A stretch of 64,000 nt of DNA, from assembly GCA_936941155.1 (NCBI GenBank), contig CAKZJE010000018.1, positions 1 through 64,000 of the forward strand, read 5' to 3'. Numbering within the stretch: position 1 is the first letter of the stretch; every line of letters begins with the position of its first letter. Both the position numbers and the translations under genes were made by a program. The notes beneath the pieces were generated by a model. The model ran no database searches. It saw only the letters and a program-made list of their open reading frames with translations, and was not told the DNA's origin. Below, one piece after another: positions 55,601-63,385 of the stretch. This stretch comes from an uncultured Methylomonas sp. (GTDB lineage: Bacteria; Pseudomonadota; Gammaproteobacteria; Methylococcales; Methylomonadaceae).

Positions 55601-55976
55601 ACAGCAAGCCGAGCACGATTTATTATTGGCTGATTTTGCGTTTGAAGCGCAACAAGCCATTGCAATAACCGATGTACAAGGCACTATTTTGCGTGTTAAT
55701 AAAGCGTTTACTGAGTTGACCGGCTACAGCAAAGAAGAGCTGCGCGGGCAAAATCACAGAATTTTGCAATCAGGGCGACAAGATAAATCGTTTTATTATC
55801 AAATGTGGCAGTTTTTGGGTGAAAATGATTATTGGACTGGCGAACTGTGGAATCGGCACAAAGATGGTTCTTTATATTTGGAACATTTGCATGTGGTTGC
55901 AGTCAAAAATCAAAAAGCCGATGTGGTTTATTATGTGGGGTATTTTCAACTTTTGCCCGAAAATCTAAACCAATGA
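52653..55976 (+). CDS. CheB-CheR-PAS fusion protein
   Basis: The 1107-aa protein joins a CheB methylesterase (about 15-200; Ser25 in GASAGG, His52, Asp144 in GTGSDG) with a CheR methyltransferase (about 220-490; [47 protein letters not shown]). A heptad coiled coil with NEELQST units follows (about 650-735), then about three PAS domains ending in [15 protein letters not shown] (about 1000-1100). No kinase domain is present, unlike many relatives in which one follows. It may alter the methylation of a non-chemotaxis receptor; no chemoreceptor gene is in the window. Confidence 0.92.
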   Translation: MTDIFDTHLIETDNLPSCYIGIGASAGGLEAIESFFDQMPPVSGFAFIVVQHLSPHFKSLMTELLSKRTQMPVYKIEDGMVVNANSIYMIPPSKYVTLFHGKLLLKDQDRTQGVNLPIDVFFQSLAEDQGEKAIAIVLSGTGSDGTRGIRKIKEMGGMIMVQTQESAKFDGMPRSALNTGLVDFVLSPEQMPPQLLSFTKHPYAQKATFNEKLIASDNSITRVFSLLREHHKIDFTYYKPSTILRRIERRMTVNQVHELKDYVIFMENYPAEITALYRELLIGVTNFFRDPEAFAIVKEKILPEIFERVTGREVRLWTTACSTGEEAYTLAILCLETMAALGKTVEVKIFATDVDRHALTLAGSGIYPESIAADLDPELLAKYFQRKDDNYHVVRKLREMVVFAQHNVVKDPPFTNIDFLSCRNLLIYLQPILQKKALEFFNFALNSQGVMLLGTSESLGELTDFFDVIDAKWKLFRSKGKRRLVGFSLDSATTYDAISQRSYAQTLSRVSNEDDRFLERFLQTFTDDDNQLLAIVVTEKGELVYTLYDKEKYLVTPLGRSSYDVHKMILKDLAIPFAASLQKVFKSQKEIRYSSISLRKEQGYQTVQMRIKPLPEKKGQIAYAAVFIEKNNPNTVCQNESHSEHYDVSKETEQRLQDLEQELQFTKESLQATIEELETSNEELQATNEELLASNEELQSTNEELQSVNEELFTVNSEHQQKIIELTVLNNDIENLLNSTQIATLFIDEDMEVRKFTPQINQIFKVIDSDLGRPLTHLAHYLLDVDPVAITQKVISTSKSIEKEIHTVDGKQYLMNAVPYRVSATAYSGVVMTFTEITAIKETQFALELNQERFNLAQRAADFGFWDWNINSDKFYCSEMVELLFGLKKGSFNQTYSGFLSSVHPEDSQRLHEAIVNAMSGHKPYYVEHRVLCPNEKNIRWFSQTGKVFYDQDDNPVRMLGVVQDITDKNRAIQDKKQAIEEKQQAEHDLLLADFAFEAQQAIAITDVQGTILRVNKAFTELTGYSKEELRGQNHRILQSGRQDKSFYYQMWQFLGENDYWTGELWNRHKDGSLYLEHLHVVAVKNQKADVVYYVGYFQLLPENLNQ
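54672..54797 (+). repeat. Six tandem 21-bp units in the CheB-CheR coiled coil
   Basis: Units begin at 54672, 54693, 54714, 54735, 54756 and 54777, each around AATGAAGAATTGCAA plus six variable bases, coding for NEELQxx heptads. Typical of the coiled-coil linker in this family; unit number may vary by slippage. Confidence 0.8.
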
Positions 55977-56136
55977 TTTGATTGTGAAAATTTTTCATCT
56001 CTATACATTTTGAAAAATGACGTGTTTTCAAGTAGAGGCTGTTTAGCATCCATTTCATCAATCATATTCTATTAACAATCTGCACTTTTGATAGAATAAA
56101 CTCTAAAAATTTATTTAAAAAACAAACTATTATCCA

Positions 56137-56229
56137 ATGAAAAAACTCAAATGCGCCGTGATTGGCACTGGCTACTTAGGAAAGTTCACTCTAAAAATGC
56201 ACTATGCTGAAAATAGCCATACCAAATAA
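56137..56229 (+). pseudogene. Duplicated 5' end of gnnA
   Basis: ATG 56137 opens with MKKLKCAVIGTGYLGKF, matching the first 17 codons of the intact gnnA at 57614 in all but one residue (Leu/Ile). About 46 of 51 bases agree, and the differences are mostly synonymous. Past that point it diverges and stops at TAA 56227. It lies just before the two-gene PIN module and marks where the module entered the operon. Confidence 0.8.
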
Positions 56230-56244
56230 TTCAGGATTAACAAC

Positions 56245-56901
56245 ATGAAAACATTTCAAAATCTATATATTAAGTTGAATAACGATAGTATTGAGAGTTT
56301 TATTGAAAAAATCACACAAAATTGCAATGAAAACTGGCAACGTGATTTTGAGCGTGAAGAAAATGCAAAATACTTTAGAGAAAAAGCTTTTTCATTTAAA
56401 TATACAGGTAAAAATGAATTACCGAATGCCGGACTGACTTTATTTGAAGATGAAAATGGTATTTGGTATGTTCCAAATATCATTCCTACAGAAATGAAAG
56501 AATTAAGTATAGAGGAATACAATAAATTATTAGTTGATTTTAAAGTGACGCTCATTGAGCCTGCCACTCAAAATACCCCTGTTTTTATTAACTTAACACC
56601 CGATGAAGTTTCTTTGGAAGATGTTGTTGGGAAAGAAGCGGCTAATGCTTTAAAACTCTTTTCATCTTTAGCTAATAAATCAACCGGAAACTCCCATCCG
56701 AATGATAAAAACCGCTGGTTTGAGTTTTTAGTCGCTGCTCAAAAATCTGAAAAAAAACCATCATTTGAAATGTTAAAAGCGACCTTAATCGAACAAGGCT
56801 GGTCAGAAGAGTTCGCTTACGATTTGGCTTTTGAATTTGAGCATGGACAAGAACTACTTGATTTTATAAAGAAAACTGATCCGATAAAAAATGGAGCATA
56901 A
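56245..56901 (+). CDS. Unknown protein, possible partner of the PIN protein
   Basis: The 218-aa cytosolic protein has no recognised family. It is acidic; the N-terminal ~100 residues look alpha/beta, a Pro-rich hinge follows (about 105-120), and the C-terminal part is helical (KPSFEMLKATLIEQGWSEEF). It is followed after 2 nt by the PIN-domain gene, so it is the natural candidate for an antitoxin or immunity partner, but nothing in its sequence shows this. Codon use is AT-rich, unlike gnnA. Confidence 0.65.
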   Translation: MKTFQNLYIKLNNDSIESFIEKITQNCNENWQRDFEREENAKYFREKAFSFKYTGKNELPNAGLTLFEDENGIWYVPNIIPTEMKELSIEEYNKLLVDFKVTLIEPATQNTPVFINLTPDEVSLEDVVGKEAANALKLFSSLANKSTGNSHPNDKNRWFEFLVAAQKSEKKPSFEMLKATLIEQGWSEEFAYDLAFEFEHGQELLDFIKKTDPIKNGA

Positions 56902-56903
56902 TC

Positions 56904-57617
56904 TTGTTTATTTCTTCAGAAGATATTAGTCAACGTATAGTTAATGCTCCTGCGCCTGTTTTGTTCATTGATACTTGTATTTTTTTAGATATTTTACGTT
57001 CAGTTTACAGGGATACTATTCATGTCAATGCGATATCATCAACACTTGATTTAATTAAGCTATCGCAAAGTATTCCTCCTAAAGTTTGGTTAATGACAAA
57101 TCAAACAGTGCATAGAGAATGGAATGAAAATATAGCGGATGTTAAAAAAGAATTAGAAAAAGAAATTAAGAAATCAGCATTAACGAGAGATAAACTTATG
57201 ACTGCTGCTGATATTATTTTTAAAGCAAAACATCCTCATGGGCAATCTATCATCTCTTTAAATTTGCATGAACATCTTAATAACTTATCCAATAATTTAT
57301 TAAATCATTGCTTGATAATGCAAGAAGAAGATGACTATCTCTCAAAAGCGATGCGTAGAGTAACTAAATGTATCGCGCCAGCCAAAAAGGGTAAAAATGA
57401 ACCTAAAGATTGTTTGATTTTTGAAGCGTTTTTAGATATTTCAGACAAGATAAGGGAATTAGGCTATTGTGAAAATATATATTTTCTAACTTCCAATTCA
57501 AATGATTATGGAAAGCCAAATCAATCTTTGGTTGAAGATGATTTAAAGAAAATAAAAGCAAAATTACTTAACAATCTGCAATGGGCATTGACACTTGCTG
57601 AAGGTCACACACTATGA
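56904..57617 (+). CDS. PIN-domain protein (VapC-like or DUF4935-like RNase)
   Basis: The TTG start at 56904 gives 237 aa. PIN-type acidic residues are visible: FIDTCIFLD near the N-terminus, an acidic HREW position, EPKDCLIFEAFLDIS and LTSNSNDYGK near the C-terminus. The PIN fold is typical of toxin RNases and of some defence effectors. Between the first and last motifs lies a helical insert of about 100 aa, longer than in small VapC proteins. The stop codon overlaps the ATG of gnnA (ATGA), coupling the module to lipid A synthesis. Confidence 0.75.
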   Translation: MFISSEDISQRIVNAPAPVLFIDTCIFLDILRSVYRDTIHVNAISSTLDLIKLSQSIPPKVWLMTNQTVHREWNENIADVKKELEKEIKKSALTRDKLMTAADIIFKAKHPHGQSIISLNLHEHLNNLSNNLLNHCLIMQEEDDYLSKAMRRVTKCIAPAKKGKNEPKDCLIFEAFLDISDKIRELGYCENIYFLTSNSNDYGKPNQSLVEDDLKKIKAKLLNNLQWALTLAEGHTL

Positions 57618-58549
57618 AAAAAATCAAATGCGCCGTGATTGGCACTGGCTATCTTGGAAAATTCCACGCTGAAAAATACGCCTCTTTACCTGATTGCGAG
57701 TTAGTCGCTGTCGTTGACATCAATGCAGAAGCGGCAAAAACGGTGGCTGAAAAACATGGCGTACAAGCTCTAACGGATTATCAAAGTTTATTAGGCAATG
57801 TGGATGCGGTGAGTATTGTTGTTCCAACGACTTTACATCATAAAGTAGCGAAAGATTTTTTAAGCAGCGGCGTGCATGTTTTAGTGGAAAAACCGATTAC
57901 AGTGACGGTAGCAGAAGCGGATGAACTGATTGCGATTGCAAAAGAAAAAAATTTGATTTTGCAGGTTGGGCATTTAGAACGTTTTAATCCCGCGATTTTG
58001 GGCTTAGACAAAACTGAAAATAAGCCGCTATTTATTGAATCGCACCGCTTGTCGCCGTTTAATCCACGCGCGAATGATGTTAGCGTGGTACTGGATTTAA
58101 TGATTCACGACATTGATATTATTCTCGCCTTAGTGGATTCAGAAGTAGAACGGATTGATGCCAGCGGCACGGCGGTTCTCACGCAAGGCACAGACATTGC
58201 GAATGCACGAATCAATTTTAAAAATGGCTGCGTGGCAAACGTCACCGCCAGCCGTATCAGCATGAAAATGGAACGCAAAATGCGGATGTTTCAGCCGAAT
58301 GCTTATATCAGTGTGGATTTTCAAAACAAAGTGTTGATGAAATATCGCACGGGCGAAAAAGAAATGTTCCCCGGCATTCCTGAAATCTTGAGCGAAGAAT
58401 CGGTTTTTGAAGCCAGCGATGCGTTGCTGGAAGAAATTAAACATTTCGTGGATTGCATTCACACGGGCAAAAATCCGCTAGTGTCAGGAGAAGCAGGACG
58501 CAGGGCTTTAGAAACTGCGATTCAAATCACCCAATTAATCAATAAATAA
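57614..58549 (+). CDS. gnnA: Gfo/Idh/MocA oxidoreductase, probable UDP-GlcNAc 3-dehydrogenase GnnA
   Basis: The 311-aa protein has a Rossmann domain (CAVIGTGYLGKFHAEKY) and the catalytic EKPITVTVAEAD. A C-terminal alpha/beta domain follows with HDIDIILALV. In Acidithiobacillus and a few others, GnnA oxidises the 3-OH of UDP-GlcNAc and GnnB transaminates the product, giving UDP-GlcNAc3N for lipid A with extra amide-linked acyl chains. The identification rests on the partner aminotransferase next door and on lpxB downstream; the fold alone would allow other sugar dehydrogenases. Confidence 0.75.
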   Translation: MKKIKCAVIGTGYLGKFHAEKYASLPDCELVAVVDINAEAAKTVAEKHGVQALTDYQSLLGNVDAVSIVVPTTLHHKVAKDFLSSGVHVLVEKPITVTVAEADELIAIAKEKNLILQVGHLERFNPAILGLDKTENKPLFIESHRLSPFNPRANDVSVVLDLMIHDIDIILALVDSEVERIDASGTAVLTQGTDIANARINFKNGCVANVTASRISMKMERKMRMFQPNAYISVDFQNKVLMKYRTGEKEMFPGIPEILSEESVFEASDALLEEIKHFVDCIHTGKNPLVSGEAGRRALETAIQITQLINK

Positions 58550-58557
58550 CGTTCATT

Positions 58558-58649
58558 GTCTGAATCAGGATTCACAGGATTTTAGAATTTACAGGATTAT
58601 TCAAACAACATCTTGTTAATCCGTTCATCCTGAAAATCTTGATTCAGAC
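58558..58649. repeat. 92-bp inverted-repeat element between gnnA and gnnB
   Basis: GTCTGAATCAGGATT (58558-58572) and AATCTTGATTCAGAC (58635-58649) are inverted ends with one mismatch, and CAGGATT words recur inside. It lies in the 140-bp gnnA-gnnB gap. Elements with CTGATTCAGACAGGA-like ends are common in several bacterial groups. Confidence 0.7.
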
Positions 58650-58689
58650 AGAAAAAATTCTTAGAAATCGACAAAACAAGGCAAAAAAC

Positions 58690-59787
58690 ATGATTCCAAT
58701 GGTCAACCTGAAAGCGCAATACGCCGAAATAAAAACCGAAGTTGAGCAAGGTTTAGCGCAAACTATCGAAAACTGCTCATTCATTTTAGGGCCGAATGTG
58801 CAGGCGTTTGAAAAAGAATGTGCAGATTATTTAGGCGTAAAACACACGATTGGCGTGGCTTCCGGTACTGACGCGCTGCATTTGGCTTTATTGGCAGAAG
58901 GAATTGGCGCGGGCGACGAAGTGATTACCACCGCTTTCACGTTTATTGCGACTGCGGAAGCGATTAAATATGTGGGCGCGATTCCGGTATTTGTGGATAT
59001 TGACCCGCAGACTTTAAATATTTGTCCCGATGCGATTAAAAAAGCCATTACTCCAAAAACCAAAGCGGTGATGCCCGTGCATTTGTTTGGACAACCTGCG
59101 GACATGGCGAAAATTTCTGCAATCTGCGAACAACATCATTTGAAACTGATTGAAGATTGTTGCCAATCGTTCGGCGCGTCCATTAATGGACTGCAAACAG
59201 GCGCAATCGGTGATGTCGGCGCGTATAGTTTTTTCCCCAGCAAAAATTTGGGCGCGTTTGGTGATGGCGGCTTAGTAGCGACTAATTCTGATGAAATTGC
59301 GCAAAAAATCAAACGCTTCCGCAATCATGGTTCGGATGTGCGTTATTACCATGATGTGATTGGTTATAACAGTCGTTTGGATGAAATGCAGGCAGTGATT
59401 TTACGCGCGAAATTGAAACGGATTGAGCAATACAATCAAGCGCGTCGTCATGCAGCGCATTTATATTCTGAATTGTTGGCAGATTTACCGCTGACAACGC
59501 CGTTTGAAGATCATGTCGGTGTGCATGTTTATCATCAATATACCTTGCTGTGTGATCGTCGTGACGAGGTTTTGAAAGCTTTGCAAGATAAGCAAATCGG
59601 CTGCGCAATTTATTATCCTGTGCCGTTGCATCAGCAAAATGTGTTTAAAACAGAATGCGCGGGCGTGTCTTTACCTGTCACAGAATCGGTGGCAGCGCGT
59701 TGTATGTCGTTGCCGATTTGTTCGCATTTGTCCGATGAAACAGTCAAAGAAATTGCTGCCGTGATTCGCGGTGTTTTTAACGCTTAA
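58690..59787 (+). CDS. gnnB: DegT/DnrJ/EryC1 sugar aminotransferase, probable GnnB
   Basis: This PLP enzyme is predicted to transaminate the 3-keto UDP-GlcNAc made by GnnA. ATG 58690 gives 365 aa; an earlier ATG lies in the repeat. Family signs are the PLP Lys in FFPSKNLGAFGDGG, the opening IPMVNLKAQYAEIK, GVASGTDALHLAL and EDCCQSFGA. The length suits the family. It follows gnnA and precedes a cupin gene by 15 nt. Confidence 0.8.
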   Translation: MIPMVNLKAQYAEIKTEVEQGLAQTIENCSFILGPNVQAFEKECADYLGVKHTIGVASGTDALHLALLAEGIGAGDEVITTAFTFIATAEAIKYVGAIPVFVDIDPQTLNICPDAIKKAITPKTKAVMPVHLFGQPADMAKISAICEQHHLKLIEDCCQSFGASINGLQTGAIGDVGAYSFFPSKNLGAFGDGGLVATNSDEIAQKIKRFRNHGSDVRYYHDVIGYNSRLDEMQAVILRAKLKRIEQYNQARRHAAHLYSELLADLPLTTPFEDHVGVHVYHQYTLLCDRRDEVLKALQDKQIGCAIYYPVPLHQQNVFKTECAGVSLPVTESVAARCMSLPICSHLSDETVKEIAAVIRGVFNA

Positions 59788-59802
59788 CTTTTAAAAAAAC
59801 CG

Positions 59803-60171
59803 ATGCAAGCGCAAATTTTAACCACGCCAGAAAGTGAAGAATATTTCTTTGAAGAAGGCTGCTTTATTTTGGAACTTTCCAATTCTGCCCAAGACCCTCA
59901 GTTGTCCATTGCCAGAGCGCGGGTTAAAAGTGGCGTGAGTACGCGCTTGCATCGTTTAAGCGAGTTGGTTGAACGTTATGTGATTCTTTCAGGTGTCGGC
60001 GTGGTGGAAATTGCCGATTTGCCAGCGCAACAGATCAGCGCGGGTGCGGTGGTGATTATTCCGCTCAATTGCGCACAAAAAATTACCAATACGGGCGCGG
60101 TGGATTTGATATTTCTCGCGCTGTGTACGCCGCGTTTTCAAACCCAATTCTATGAAAATGTAGAGTCTTAG
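59803..60171 (+). CDS. Cupin-domain protein
   Basis: The 122-aa protein is a single cupin barrel: STRLHRLSELVERYVILSG, then GAVVIIPLNCAQKITNTG. Metal-binding positions are partly altered (H..L..E), so a catalytic role is uncertain; it could bind a sugar nucleotide. It follows gnnB by 15 nt and is probably cotranscribed with the lipid A genes. Confidence 0.75.
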   Translation: MQAQILTTPESEEYFFEEGCFILELSNSAQDPQLSIARARVKSGVSTRLHRLSELVERYVILSGVGVVEIADLPAQQISAGAVVIIPLNCAQKITNTGAVDLIFLALCTPRFQTQFYENVES

Positions 60172-60218
60172 CTGTCTTATTTCAATACCATGGTTACAAA
60201 ACTTAAAATAGAGAATTC

Positions 60219-61436
60219 ATGTCGTGCTTCGAGGGTTTTTATGGCATGACAATAATTACTGAAATTTTCGTAGCCTTATTCAGCTTGCTTTGGTTGGGAG
60301 TGCCTCATTCTGGATGGGAGACTAATCCTATATTGAAACATCCTGCTGCGAGAATTTTTATTGCTATTCTAGTTATTGTAGGGATTGTAGCTTGGCATTT
60401 TTATCCGACTCAAACTGTTTCAGACGAAGAAGTCGAATTAATATTTTGGCATTCTGTGGAAAAAACTAACCTACCCGAAGATTACTGTGCATATTTACAT
60501 AAATATCCTCAAGGGGAGTTTGTTGAGTTGGCGCAACTGAAATGTACACCTACAATTCACGCCACAGATGCTATAACTCAAGCCGTTGATGTCGTTCTAC
60601 CACTACAGGCTGCTGATGCCGCAAAGGCTCTTGTTTCACCTCCTGTTATCTCAGATGCTAAAACTTCAGTTCCTGATTTTATTATTCCTGCTTCCACTGC
60701 TGATAAAATTAAACCACCCATAGAAAATGCAAAGCCAGAATATGAATTGCAGAATACTGAGAATGAACCGCTTTGGATGAATGCGTTACAAGAATTGTTT
60801 GGTGTAACAGATGCAAGTGGAAAAATAAAAACAGCAAGCGACAAATTAAGTAGTATTTGGTTTGAACAGTCATTTCAAAATGGTAAAGACAATAATCATG
60901 TAATATTTATAAAATCACAGCCCATTGATAATGCAGGGAATATTGATGATTGTCATGCGTGCGGAGTTTTAATTGGACAGGTATCATATAAACAAATGAA
61001 TGGTGCGTGGAAAATTATATCTAAACAGAAAGATTTTACTAAAATTGGTTCTTATGGAGATGCACCTAATATTACACAAGCCAAAATATTACAAATTTCC
61101 TCTGATAAAAATATATTTTTAATTCATGATAGTTATATGGTTATGGGAGAGGCTTCTGAATGGGAAGAATTATTTTTGTTTTCAAAAAATAGTTGGCACC
61201 ATATTGGCGGTATTTCTGCCATTATAGATAACAGTGCTTCAATGGAATGTAATGATGATAATAAAAAGTGTATCAATTATGAAGGGAAAGTATCTGTAAT
61301 TCCAAGCAATAAAGAATATCCAGATATTTTAGTAACAAAAACAGGAACCGATTTTAATCGGGATAAAGATAAAGCAATTCTTGCAAAAAATGATGTTTAT
61401 GTTTTTAACGGCAAAAAGTATGAATTAAAACCATGA
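60219..61436 (+). CDS. Two-TM protein with Y-x-AYLxKYPxGxF motif and a large C-terminal domain
   Basis: The 405-aa protein has two hydrophobic segments (about 10-27 and 44-62), then FWHSVEK ... CAYLHKYPQGEF, the same motif as the protein at 136-855. A Pro/Ala linker (about 115-185) follows, and a C-terminal domain of about 200 aa of unknown family with a CHAC pair (about 246-249). ATG 60219 or ATG 60246 could be the start. Its stop overlaps the start of the ATPase gene (ATGA). It may be the membrane member of the downstream pair or an unrelated passenger. Confidence 0.6.
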   Translation: MSCFEGFYGMTIITEIFVALFSLLWLGVPHSGWETNPILKHPAARIFIAILVIVGIVAWHFYPTQTVSDEEVELIFWHSVEKTNLPEDYCAYLHKYPQGEFVELAQLKCTPTIHATDAITQAVDVVLPLQAADAAKALVSPPVISDAKTSVPDFIIPASTADKIKPPIENAKPEYELQNTENEPLWMNALQELFGVTDASGKIKTASDKLSSIWFEQSFQNGKDNNHVIFIKSQPIDNAGNIDDCHACGVLIGQVSYKQMNGAWKIISKQKDFTKIGSYGDAPNITQAKILQISSDKNIFLIHDSYMVMGEASEWEELFLFSKNSWHHIGGISAIIDNSASMECNDDNKKCINYEGKVSVIPSNKEYPDILVTKTGTDFNRDKDKAILAKNDVYVFNGKKYELKP

Positions 61437-62719
61437 TTACACAATTAAAAATAGAAAATTATAAATCGATTCAGGATTTAACCCTTGATGTGGGGCGGGT
61501 AAATGTTTTGATTGGGGAAAATGGCTGCGGCAAAAGTAATATTTTGGAGGCAATTACTTTAGCGGCAGCGGCGGAAGCGAATAAATTAGATAATGAGTTT
61601 TTAATTAATAGAGGAATTAGGGTTACTGAGCCACAGTTAATGCGCTCAGCTTTTGAAAAAAAGGAGCAAAGCGATATTAAAATAGCTTTAACTTCAAATG
61701 GATGTAATAAATTAGAACCCTATACTTTAAAAAATGATAATAAGGTTTATTCAAAATGGGAATATTACGAAAGGAGCAAACAAGAGGAATATTGGAAAGA
61801 GGAAAGAAAAGCTATGGGGTTATGGATGACAAAGAACCAAGAGTTATTATTCAGTAAAACTTCTGAACAGAATAGCCAAAATAGTTATTTTGATAACTAT
61901 GAAAGCGATAATCAAGAAGATATGGAAAGTGATGAGTTTTATGATGAGGAATTAACCAAAAATAATTTTAAAAGCTTTATCATTTATTCACCAGAGAATA
62001 CAGCATTGCGAGATTTTTCTAAAGAAGCAAGTATAGAACCTCTAGGCGATAAAGGCGGAGGTTTACTCAAACTATTAATTGTTACACAACACGAATCCAA
62101 AGAATCAGAAGATTTCAAAGAATTAAATGATATTCAAGAAACCTTAGAGTTATTTGGCTGGTTTGATACAATAAAAATCCCTGATGATTTTTCACTATTA
62201 GAAAAGAAAATAACCATCAAAGACCGCTATTTAGAAATGCCCTTTGACCAACGCAGCGCAAACGAAGGCTTTTTATTAGTGCTATTTTATATTACTTTAG
62301 TCGTTTCAAAATACACGCCAAAAATATTTGCCATTGATAATATTGATACCTCATTAAATCCAAAACTGTGTTCAAAATTAATTGAAGAATTAGCGCGATT
62401 AGCAAAAAAATACGATAAACAAATCTTTTTAACGTCACATAATCCCGCGATTTTAGACGGTATTGATTTAGGCGATGAAGAAGGACAACGCTTATTTGTA
62501 GTTTCAAGAAATAGGGAAGGACGTACACGCTGCAAACGAATAACAATAGAAAACAAACCAAAATCCTCTATTAGAGATAGATTGTCAAGAGTTCTCAATG
62601 AAAATGAAAATTATACAAAACAAGATGTTTTAGCACTATTTGATAATAGCAAAGAACCAGTAAAATTATCAGAAGCTTTTTTAAGAGGCTATTTAGGCGG
62701 ATTACCAAAAGGATTTTAA
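61433..62719 (+). CDS. RecF/OLD-type AAA ATPase
   Basis: The 428-aa protein has Walker A GENGCGKSN (about 28-36), a helical insert (about 110-190, acidic), a signature-like RSANEGFL, Walker B FAIDNIDTSLNP and an H loop LTSHNPAILDGI. In the Walker B the usual DE is DN, so the general base may be altered. It belongs to the AAA_21/OLD-like class found in PARIS, Gabija-like and retron-associated systems. It starts inside the preceding gene's stop and is followed after 3 nt by a TOPRIM-like gene. It is clearly AT-richer than gnnB. Confidence 0.85.
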   Translation: MITQLKIENYKSIQDLTLDVGRVNVLIGENGCGKSNILEAITLAAAAEANKLDNEFLINRGIRVTEPQLMRSAFEKKEQSDIKIALTSNGCNKLEPYTLKNDNKVYSKWEYYERSKQEEYWKEERKAMGLWMTKNQELLFSKTSEQNSQNSYFDNYESDNQEDMESDEFYDEELTKNNFKSFIIYSPENTALRDFSKEASIEPLGDKGGGLLKLLIVTQHESKESEDFKELNDIQETLELFGWFDTIKIPDDFSLLEKKITIKDRYLEMPFDQRSANEGFLLVLFYITLVVSKYTPKIFAIDNIDTSLNPKLCSKLIEELARLAKKYDKQIFLTSHNPAILDGIDLGDEEGQRLFVVSRNREGRTRCKRITIENKPKSSIRDRLSRVLNENENYTKQDVLALFDNSKEPVKLSEAFLRGYLGGLPKGF

Positions 62720-62722
62720 TTT

Positions 62723-63385
62723 ATGAAATTCGGACTTGCCTGCGAAGGTCGTATAGACCAAATTGTTTTAAGAGATATTTTATGTGGTTATTTCAGTAAT
62801 CCAGACCTTGATGACGATATTATTGAACTGCAACCTCGTTTAGACAAAACAGAACAAAAACTACAAGACTTTGGTGGCTGGGAAAAGTTGCTTGATTATT
62901 TAAAAGATTCTCGATTTGCAGAGGATGTTCTTAGTAATGAATATGTTGTTTTACAATTAGATACGGATATTTCAGAACATCGTAATTTTAATGTTTCTCA
63001 ATCTGAGATTAATAAATCATTAACCATTGAAGAGTTTATCAGCATCATAATTGGAAAGCTAATTTTAACGATTAATGAAAATAATCAAGGTTTTTATGAA
63101 GCACACTCCAATAAACTTATCTTTGCAATTTGTGTACACTCTTTAGAATGTTGGCTTTATGCTTATTACAATACTAAGCCATTAAAAAATCCTAAAATTA
63201 CAGGTTGCGGAAAAGCTCTTAATTATCTTTTAAAATTAAACTGCTTTGATGGTGACACGAAAGACAAAGAGAGTTATTCAGAATACAGCAAAGTTTTTTT
63301 AAAACGAAAAAACATTGAAATCGTCGCGCAAAAAGACACGAGTTTTAAACATTTCATTCAACAACTCCAGCCTATCTCGCTATGA
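62723..63385 (+). CDS. TOPRIM-like (DUF4276/DUF4435-type) protein, partner of the ATPase
   Basis: The 220-aa protein opens with GLACEGRIDQIVLRDIL, where E is the TOPRIM-type acidic residue. VVLQLDTDIS follows with the D-x-D, and a helical region with HSLECWLYAYY. ATPase plus TOPRIM-fold pairs form defence systems such as OLD and PARIS; AriB of PARIS is a DUF4435 TOPRIM nuclease. Whether this one cleaves nucleic acid is not shown. Its stop TGA overlaps the ATG of lpxB, so translation of lpxB is coupled to it. Confidence 0.7.
   Translation: MKFGLACEGRIDQIVLRDILCGYFSNPDLDDDIIELQPRLDKTEQKLQDFGGWEKLLDYLKDSRFAEDVLSNEYVVLQLDTDISEHRNFNVSQSEINKSLTIEEFISIIIGKLILTINENNQGFYEAHSNKLIFAICVHSLECWLYAYYNTKPLKNPKITGCGKALNYLLKLNCFDGDTKDKESYSEYSKVFLKRKNIEIVAQKDTSFKHFIQQLQPISL

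Noticed and set aside
60246..60266. Similarity of ATGACAATAATTAC to the lpxB start ATGACAACGATTCT as a second insertion scar
   Set aside because: Only about ten bases agree, unlike the ~46/51 match at gnnA; chance is likely.
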